In this document: positions 56,843 through 64,000 of the stretch, piece by piece
Numbering within the stretch: the stretch's first letter is position 1
Layout of the letters: each line of letters opens with the position of its first letter
NCBI GenBank assembly: GCA_949317995.1
Contig: OX439051.1
Coordinates: 41,357,250 to 41,421,249 of the forward strand
Length of the DNA stretch: 64,000 nt
Source of the DNA: Acholoe squamosa
Taxonomy: Eukaryota > Annelida > Polychaeta > Phyllodocida > Polynoidae
Reading direction: 5' to 3'
Notes under the pieces: model-generated
What the model was told of the DNA's origin: nothing
The model's database searches: none
Seen by the model: the letters and a program-made list of their open reading frames with translations, nothing else
Made by a program: the position numbers and the translations under genes

Positions 56843-58618
56843 GTAGGGATTCCTTATACAGGCAACTAGCAGCGTGTCTCCTATAGGTTGATAGCAGGAT
56901 GAAATATCAACCAATGTAAAGATTAACTACAGCAATTCTTAGGGGGCAACTGGTACCCATGATAGCTCTTATCAGTGATGACTTGATGGTGAGAGCCTCC
57001 AACAACATCAGTGTAGGTATCGGACCACCAAAACATTCTGCACTATAATTTAATGTAACCCATACACCCGTAAAAGTGGAATTTCACCTTTCAAACACTC
57101 AAAATCACTTAAAATCATGAAGAGGCACATTTTCCCCCTCTCTGGGTGCCAGATCCAGACGTCGTTCACCAACCCAGTTTTTCTGTATGAGCATATGTTT
57201 GAACCCTTGGCTGGCAACCTGCCTCTATATTGGGACATTATAGCAGGCAGGCCATGCCTATGTCATCCCCTGTCAATCATGCCCTGTTGTCACCCTTATC
57301 CAGAAGAGGGCACCAAGGTAGCTGTAACATATGTAATGGGGTCAATATCACTGCACTGGCCTCTCCTATACAGATGTTTGGTACAGACACTGTGCATGGA
57401 TTTTATATAATGCCATCTAGTGGATTTCAGATGTACTTATCTCCACATCATGGGGAGAATGCCATCAGGCATGGCCAGCGGGTACTATGTCCTCAATACC
57501 CGTGGGCACCAGCGTATTTGAACCCATCCCCATTTTGGCCTATTCTACACACAATTAGTGATTATTTCCAACCTTATTTTAAATAAATATTTTGGCATCC
57601 TAGACAAAGGAGCTGTCCCTTTTACTCGATATATTCTGAATCACAACAGGTTAAACATTTTATCTATGCTTTATTTAAAAGTTTGCAGTGATTTTGAACT
57701 CTAATACAGCCCTATAAGTCCTAAATCCGTACATCTCGGTGTATTACTGGAAGTGATGTCATCATCAATAGTGGAACGATACCTGCAGGCAACCAGCTTC
57801 TTCCACTATTCCCCAGTTTCGGCAGCCATCTTGTCCCCTACCCCGGTCGGGCCTCCCCAGCCCCAGGCCATCTTTAAAAGGGGTCTATGTCTTGCTTTTC
57901 TATCCTCTCTGAGTGTGGGTGGTGTCCATATGCGCGGGCACTGGCACATATTCGTTCCTTGAATCTCCTCTTTCCTGTCCCCTCTTTCTTACATGTGTCT
58001 GGTGTCCATATGCACGGGCACAGGCACATGTATTCCTTTGTGACGTGATGTCTAATGTACTTTTTCCGCCATGAATATGACCTTAGCTGTCGGCTTGGCG
58101 TTAAACAACCATTACTCACTCACTCCCTACCCCGGTGCCAGCAGTCATCTTGTCCCCCACCCCAGTGCCGGCAGCCATCTTGTCCCCTACACCAATTAAG
58201 ACCAATGTAGGCAGCCATCTTAACCCCCAACCATCCCCATTTTTTCCCCCACTATATTGGCTTCTTAAAACTCAATAATATTTATCAAAGAATGGCTTGT
58301 GTTTAGCCCCTATAGATCACATGTCCTTGCTAACTATGCTCTTCTCTCAGAATAACTAAGCAAACCCACTTCACTCACAGGTACTCAAATAGGGACATCT
58401 AATCCCACCACGTAAATATTGTGCTAATTAGCTTCACAACTTAAGATATCATTAACTTAAGATAATCATTAAGATTTGGGCATTTCCTGGTCATAAATGG
58501 GAAAGAATATGGGCAAATATCTATGACTGTATTGGATTTTTTGTTGTTGTTTTCTTTTAAAACAAAATTTGGTTAAAATTGAAGTGCTCTATTTAGTATA
58601 TGAATTGTTGTATTTCAG
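56843..58618. other. Intron h-i with repeat fragments
   Basis: The phrase GGCAGCCATCTTGTCCCC appears near 57820, 58140 and 58168, and in variant form at 58205, as a loose tandem repeat. A CTGATAAG-type fragment is near 56955. A SINE-type end occurs at 58060-58125. Frames at 57117-57586 have no recognised product. Confidence 0.6.
58060..58125 (+). mobile_element. SINE 3' end with ACTCACTCACTC tail
   Basis: GACCTTAGCTGTCGGCTTGG then CGTTAAACAACCATTACTCA and a CACT repeat match, in reverse, the element at 18545-18870. The body upstream carries a direct repeat, GGTGTCCATATGC(G/A)CGGGCAC, near 57921 and 58003. Confidence 0.55.
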
Positions 58619-58711
58619 GTGTGTAAGTTGATGCGACACATCTGTACAACTGAGCCGCTCATCGTGTGGACGGAACATGCAGAGGCCTCTCTACGCTGCT
58701 ACGGGCCACAG
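58619..58711 (+). CDS. CTNNAL1: Alpha-catulin exon (i)
   Basis: It lies between ATTTCAG and GTTGGT and is 31 codons in phase 0: VCKLMRHICTTEPLIVWTEH plus AEASLRCYGPQ. The vertebrate sequence is CRLLRHISGTEPLEITCIHA at the same position. The donor GTTGGT is weaker than those of the other exons. Confidence 0.94.
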
Positions 58712-59066
58712 GTTGGTATTACTTAAAGTCAGAAATAAAGTGTGAAAACTCTATTTTAACTATCAACTAGAAACCCACAGTATTCCATGAATATATTAAA
58801 AGAAGGTAATTTTCAAATAATATATACATAGCAAATATAGAACAGCAAAGTCTGCATACCGATCGATAAATTTTCACAAGCCCTGGATGTTACTAATTGT
58901 ATATATTTGAGAAGTCCTAAAGTATAGGTGGCTTCTGATTTAGAAAAGACAATACCCATTTCACAATATTGAAAGACCACTAAAATAACATTCAGAAACT
59001 GGTGGAGGATCCAGAATTTGAAAAAGTGGGGTGCGTAATTTTCACTACTTTTCTGTTATCCCTCAG
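58712..59066. other. Intron i-j, no internal feature
   Basis: This AT-rich short intron ends TATCCCTCAG. No repeat or RNA gene recognised. Confidence 0.7.
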
Positions 59067-59252
59067 GCCATATCAGCAGCACAGACACTAGCACAGCACC
59101 CTACAAGTAAGATTGCGCGGGAGAATTTGGATGTGTTCGCGGACGCCTGGGCCGCCCAGATCAATGACCTCTCTGTCCTTGTCAAGGACATAAACGACAT
59201 GTGTCAGGGCAAGTCGGAAAGACAAGTCTACATGTCCCTCCCCAGACCAGGG
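59067..59252 (+). CDS. CTNNAL1: Alpha-catulin exon (j)
   Basis: It lies between CCCTCAG and GTAAGT and is 62 codons in phase 0: AISAAQTLAQHPTSKIAREN, LDVFADAWAAQINDLSVLVK, DINDMCQGKSERQVYMSLPR, PG. Vertebrate catulin has IISAAETLTLHPSSKIAKEN, LDVFCEAWESQI and YLSLPKP at this point. The next part in the family is a linker leading to the C-terminal vinculin-homology region, which was not found in the window. Confidence 0.97.
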
Positions 59253-60366
59253 GTAAGTGTCAATTAATGATATTTTACTAGGGATTTATGCCATGTACTA
59301 TCTGTACAACCTATACATGCTCAACTTAATTATTCTCCTTTCTTTTTTTTCATGATCCACATCAACCTATCGACTCATCAATTAATCATATTTGTACTGT
59401 GGTTCAATGCCATGTGCCATATGTACATCCTATACAAGCTGAACTTTTTTTTTTAATGAAAACATTTTTCATGACTTGCATTGATCCTATCTACTCCAGA
59501 TTGACTCATATATCCAAAGGTTGCACTATCTTATGAGTCAATCCCTGAACAAAAGATGGTATGAGAAGACGGTAGCCAATTTTCAAATAGTTCATCAGGA
59601 TTTAGATACCAATATAATATTATATGTAATGTGTGTTGTAAGAAAAAAAAATCTTTTGTGGCCTAGCCAGATTACCATCCATAGTGGGAAGGGGGTAGAG
59701 ATTCTAAAAGGGCCCCACTATCCTTTCTCCAACCTCCTTATATCACCCATAGACAGAGATGCTAAAGGCTGGTATATCTAAAACTGTATATCAAATTTAG
59801 CATGCTGTATATAGAAAACTCTGTGATCTTCCTGTTGTATATATTATATATGCAATACTCTTAGTTTTCTCTAACATCTGAAAACCTTCATCTCATGTCT
59901 CTTTGATGATTGAAGAACAAACATGATACAATGTGATTGGGATCATCATATAAATTTCAGGGAATCCATTGTTCCTCAATTTTAGCGATTGCTCCTCCTT
60001 TTCGCACCTTGCAAATTCCATACAGGATTATACATAAACCCTATTGGAAAAGAAATGTCGAAAATTTCATACATTTTGGTGATTAGGTAGTTATATCCCT
60101 GGATTTGAAAACAAAAAAATCATGTTTAAATTTATATCTAGTCTGAGTATGGTTTAGAAAGGAAAAGGAGAACTGATTGTGAATATTTTGCATCTGCTTG
60201 ACTCTACTTTACAGCTATAAAAGACTTGTTCTACTCTCTACTTGTATCCTTCACCACCTTGTCTGATTTCTCACCAACCTTAATCTGAACATCTACATCC
60301 ACTGTCATCAAAGGACATCTACCATATACAATGTAATTAGCGCACAGTGTGCCAAAAATATAACTA

Positions 60367-60575
60367 CCGTAAAACCTTGGTCACAAGCCGACCCCTTCAT
60401 AAGCCGGGGGTAGACTTTGGGAAAATATTATAAGCCGATTTTAGGGTAGAATTTGAAGTTTTTTTAGTAAAAAAAACCTCAGTCATAAGCCGGGGGTAGA
60501 CTTTGGGATAAATTTAAAAGCAGGCTTTAGTCAAAAATAGGGGGGAAAATCTGGCTAATAACCGGGGTTTTACGG
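60367..60575. mobile_element. TA-flanked family C element (CCGTAAAACC subgroup)
   Basis: The ends CCGTAAAACCTTGG and CCGGGGTTTTACGG are inverted and flanked by TA (60365-60366 and 60576-60577). AAGCCGGGGGTAGACTTTGG is present twice inside. No coding region. Confidence 0.8.
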
Positions 60576-61119
60576 TACCATAAAAATGTATGTACAGTTG
60601 TTAAGAGATAAATAGGGCTTCAGAAACGGAAAATTTGGGGTTATTTCTAGTCTAGAATATGGGAAAGCAGAAGTGGTGTGCGCTTTAATTAGGGTATGCG
60701 TGCTAATTACATTGAATACGGTATATAGATATAGATCGTGAAAGGAAAATATATCAATCCATAATGAGAAAACCTCTGATACAAACCTCAGAACCAATAG
60801 GACTTTCGGCATCTTTGGTCAGTCGATGTACGGTTATTGAAGCTAGAATCTATTATAGAAATCTTGTACTATCCATCCGTATTTGTTGAAATCAGAATAC
60901 GATACAAATGATATTAAAATTCTGTTGATAGGCCACACCAAGTGATTTTGATCCATGGATCAAAGTATATCCTTGTTTTTGAATTTGATAGAGGCCTAAA
61001 AAAGAATGTCTTTGAAAATTTTATGTATTTGCCTACTTCACTGTTGAGAGAGGTAAAAATAGTGAAGCATTATGGCCATGCAGCACATTGACAAACGAAT
61101 ATAAAATCAAAACAATCTC

Positions 61120-61388
61120 TTAACTCTTAAAGAGCTGCTAATACAGGAGTGCATCATGCCCATCAGTCGGTATGATGCTCAAATGAAGAGCTCACGATTC
61201 TACTTGGCAGCACTTCATTGGAGCGTCATACAAACTTTCCGGGAGTATATCAATCAAGTCGGCATGTTGCATGAATGTAGTTCTGGCAAATTACACCCCA
61301 GGGTGGTACACACATGTACTTGCCTACATCCATGCAGCATGTCGACCGGTGGGAATGAAACATTACTGCATTATCAGCCTTAAGAGGC
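61120..61388. mobile_element. Foldback family A copy
   Basis: It starts TTAACTCTTAAAGAGCTGCT and ends CATTATCAGCCTTAAGAGGC. Inside are AGGAGTGCATCATGCCCATC, GGCAGCACTTCATTGGAGCG and GGCATGTTGCATGAATGTAG. Confidence 0.65.
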
Positions 61389-61483
61389 TCACAAGAGAGA
61401 ATTTATGGTATTAGTAGCAGTATTAGATTTGGTGTGGCCTGGTGTTGAGGTGGTGTTGAGGTTGTTGTGTCTGTATGTTGTAG

Positions 61484-61510
61484 AGTAGCCCCCCGGTAGC
61501 TGACTTACAG
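61484..61510 (+). CDS. CTNNAL1: Candidate alpha-catulin microexon, 27 nt
   Basis: AG of TTGTAG ends at 61483, and GTATAC begins at 61511. The 27 nt between are in phase with exon (j) and encode SSPPVADLQ with no stop. A T/G-rich run, GTTGTTGTGTCTGTATG, precedes it. In the family this position is a variable linker before the C-terminal region, where a short in-frame cassette exon would be tolerated. The donor is weak and no sequence match backs it, so it may be a chance pair of splice-like sites. Confidence 0.35.
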
Positions 61511-61753
61511 GTATACCCTCAGTAGTAAGTATTACAGTTTGGGTCGCGTGCCGTGCCTACCGCTCCACCCACAACCCCATACTAACCCACCCACAGAGAT
61601 GCCACTTTTCCTAACTTTACAGGAAGTCCCAAGTTTTTCTCTGTAATTTCTATAAGCATTCCTATTGGAAATTGAGAAAAGTAGGGTGATTTCCGAATTT
61701 TCAGATATCATTGAGTGTGGCATTCCTGAAATTACCACTTTCCCAAAAGTTGA

Positions 61754-61996
61754 TAACCCTGTAAGGGCCACTAATGCAGGAGTGCATCATGCCCATTGGT
61801 CGGCATGAAGTGCTGGCGAGACTGCTCGCCAGCACTACTTTGGTGCATCATACAGACCTATGGGGGTGTATAGACCCCGCACGGTAGGCATGATTCTTGA
61901 ATACAGCCCTAGCAAGTTGCTCTCCAGGGCTGTATTCATGCATCATGACGACCAATGGACATGATGCATTAATGCATTAGGGGCCCTTAGTAGGTT
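61754..61996. mobile_element. Foldback family A copy (representative)
   Basis: The outer ends (TAACCCTGTAAGGGCCACTA and GCATTAGGGGCCCTTAGTAG) and the segments AGTGCATCATGCCCATTGGT / ACCAATGGACATGATGCATT are inverted. Between them are hairpin 1, GTGCTGGCGAG-ACTG-CTCGCCAGCAC, and hairpin 2, ACAGCCCTAGCAAG...CTCCAGGGCTGTATTC. The element is about 240 bp, non-coding, and strongly self-complementary. Confidence 0.75.
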
Positions 61997-63082
61997 GACG
62001 ATTCCCAAAGTTTTCTTGGAATTTTCCGTTTTTCCCCATATGAAGCATTGCAAGATTTTGTATGTTTTGTTCTTTCTACATGGCCAGCTTCCGTCTATGT
62101 TACATATATGGGAGGGCGTGAAACATATTTTTGGCATACGCAGTGACATCATCAAAATCTGGTAATTTTCTTCACCATCATTCCATTTCCACGTAAAAAA
62201 ACACTACATATCAAATACATAAAAGTGCCAGTGAAAGTGGGCTATTTTTTTCTTTGAATCATTTCACACTTGATGGGTCTTTGAAATATTTTTCAGACCC
62301 AGCTTGTGGAGAACACTCCATGAATACTCTACTGTCTTGGCACTTTGTCTATATCAGGGAGTGGCAGCTCTGACTAACAGTAACAGTTACTCATGTGTTT
62401 CTTTGATAAGTTCATTACATTTACATCAAACTTTATGTGCCGCTAATGCATTAAGGTGACTGCAAATGGTGCCGATTCAGTCGGTATTTGACACTCGCGT
62501 CAAATGCGTTGACTTTAGTGTCAATGTATTTGTAATGCAGTATATCATACATATTTAGCTTTGTGGGACTTATGAATCAATAGAAGAGTTAATAAGATTG
62601 CCCATTGATAATGTTGGATTAAGTGTTGTTGGTTTTAGGTGTTCTCATAGACGTTATTGGCCCAGGGTATCCCCTGGGCTATTGGAGCTGGGTTTTCAGT
62701 CAGATCCACAAATTTGTAATCACCAACTTTAGGGTGTAATCATTCAGTGATATACTGTTACCGGGTAGTTTACACATTTTTCAAAAGCCAAAGGAAAGTT
62801 TCAAATCTCATCTATCAGACAACATTTTGTCCTTTATGGTGAGTGATGTCTTTCTCTACGAAGAAAGCTGCTGTACTTACGCCATGTTTTTGGGAGCTAT
62901 ACTGACTACAAGTTCTTTAACCATTGGGTCTATGGGTCAGATAGATTTTGGCGATGAAATTAGCACATGGAGTCCTATGGGTAATCACCAAGTGAGACAC
63001 TTTTTTTCAGCCGGCAATGTTTACAGTATCCAAGCTATACACATAACACATTGGGGACTGAGCGATAAACTAAGAATGCTAA
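61997..63082. other. No exon recognised
   Basis: An 87-codon + strand frame at 62827-63090 is unrecognised, and its end runs into the element at 63083. The C-terminal catulin sequence is not here. Confidence 0.45.
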
Positions 63083-63406
63083 GGGAGTGATCATTTTTTA
63101 ACAACAGGGGGGGGGGGCTGGTGGGTTTGCGCGCGGACGTGCGAAAAAAATTTCGACCCCCCCCTCTTGAGGGGGTAAAATTTTTTTGACCCCCCCATAA
63201 GGGACAAAAATCGCGCGCGAACGTCCCCTTTTAGCCTATAGTAACGCGCAGGGTTTTCCACTGAAAACAGGTGAAATTATTTTGACCCCCCCATCAGAGG
63301 TATTGAAAAATTCTGACCCCCCGGTCAAGGGGTTGAAAAAATTCTGACCCCCCCCATCAAACCCACCGCCCCCCCCCCCCCCTGTTGTTAAAAAATGATC
63401 ACTCCC
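63083..63406. mobile_element. Miniature element with ~47-bp inverted ends, G-tract, TAA duplication
   Basis: The left end GGGAGTGATCATTTTTTAAC, then AACAGGGGGGGGGGGCTGGT and GGGTTT, is matched on the right by AAACCCACCGCCCC... and GTTAAAAAATGATCACTCCC. TAA lies on both sides (63080-63082 and 63407-63409). Three-base TWA-type targets suggest PIF/Harbinger. The interior is an irregular inverted series of TTTTGACCCCCCC and GCGCGCGGACGT. Confidence 0.88.
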
Positions 63407-63427
63407 TAAGGATAAAGTTTTCTGTGG

Positions 63428-63585
63428 GGGCTAGGTGTCCAGGGGGCCAGGTTTCCAGGGGGCCAGGTGTCCAGGGGCTAGGTGTCCAGGGGCCAAGTGT
63501 CCGGGGGCCAAATGTCCAGGGGGCCAGGTGTCCGGGGGCCAGGTGCCTGGGGGGCCAGCACACCAGGGGGCCAGCGGTCCAAGGG
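63428..63585. repeat. 16-18-bp G-rich minisatellite
   Basis: Units contain GGGGGCCAGGTGTCCA with variation (GGGGCTAGGTG, GGGGCCAAGTG, GGGCCAGCAC). About nine copies. Runs of four to five G on the + strand could form G-quadruplexes. Confidence 0.9.
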
Positions 63586-64000
63586 GTTTAGTAAGAGAAG
63601 ATTATGCCAGACTGGTGTCAGGACATGTAAAGATAATAGTCTCTATTTGTAAGTAATTAGTCAATATTTCGCAAATGCTGATTCCTGTGACCCTACAGGG
63701 TTGATAGAGGGTTTTTATGGTAGTAGACCCTGGGCCATATGTGATATATATCACACGTTAAATCTTTCAAACTGTCGCTTACTAGAGGAGACCCACCCCT
63801 CTTTAAACTAGTATAAATCGGTGTTGTTCAAGTTTCCCTACATTAGTCAGTGCTAATAAAAACTCCTACGTCATCTCCGATTTATTATAGGGACACTTCC
63901 CAAGAACGCGAAGTCAGATTTTCTATCCCGACGATTTTTATGAATCTCAGGTTTGAACATTAATTGACCTCAAACGTCTAATAATGCTTAATCCATGGCC
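63586..64000. other. No feature recognised
   Basis: Non-coding sequence to the window edge. No coding block matching the rest of catulin was seen. Confidence 0.4.

Larger units (their letters stand above)
59253..61483. other. Downstream intron, first part
   Basis: It contains a TA-flanked element at 60367-60575, a family A copy at 61120-61388, and AGGCCACACCAA / TTGGTGTGGCCT at about 60934 and 61427. That inverted pair could be the two ends of one 500-bp element with the family A copy inside it. No exon recognised. Confidence 0.6.

Noticed and set aside
62827-63090. 87-codon frame as a C-terminal catulin exon
   Set aside because: It has no similarity to the catulin C-terminal region, and its end runs into a transposable element.

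Overview
This is a metazoan nuclear genomic window: one gene in small pieces with GT-AG introns, surrounded by AT-rich intronic and intergenic DNA crowded with short non-autonomous transposons and minisatellites. Ten exons on the + strand (43816-59252) join without a frameshift or stop into 507 codons of alpha-catulin (CTNNAL1, vinculin/alpha-catenin family). They correspond to most of the family's N-terminal and central part. The first coding exon and the C-terminal exons were not recognised and probably lie in undetected or outside sequence. Protein similarity to vertebrate catulin is strong throughout, and the repeat style suggests an invertebrate, perhaps marine. The species cannot be fixed from this window.

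Layout. 1-43815: no gene recognised. This stretch holds minisatellites with periods of 21, 36, 50, 52, about 33, 39, 30-32 and 54 bp; tRNA-derived SINE sequence; a 57-bp-arm hairpin; a TTAA-flanked composite element; and many miniature elements. It is probably upstream sequence and/or a long first intron of the catulin gene. 43816-46646: four closely spaced exons. 46647-53666: a 7-kb intron. 53667-59252: six more exons. 59253-64000: downstream intron with a 27-nt candidate microexon, foldback elements and a G-tract-ended miniature element.

Mobile DNA. Four groups of non-autonomous elements can be separated by terminal and target-site structure alone: (A) a foldback family built around GCATCATG/CATGATGC with nested hairpins, in about two dozen copies or fragments; (B) elements with CAGGGATG-like ends and exact 6-bp target duplications, one of them proved by an empty site in a neighbouring tandem repeat; (C) TA-flanked elements with CCGTAA... 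ends and internal CTTATACG/ATAAGCCG motifs, including a nested pair ending 28 bp before a catulin exon; (D) TTAA-flanked elements with palindromic GGTGGTACCACC ends. No transposase, rRNA gene, functional tRNA or CRISPR array was seen.
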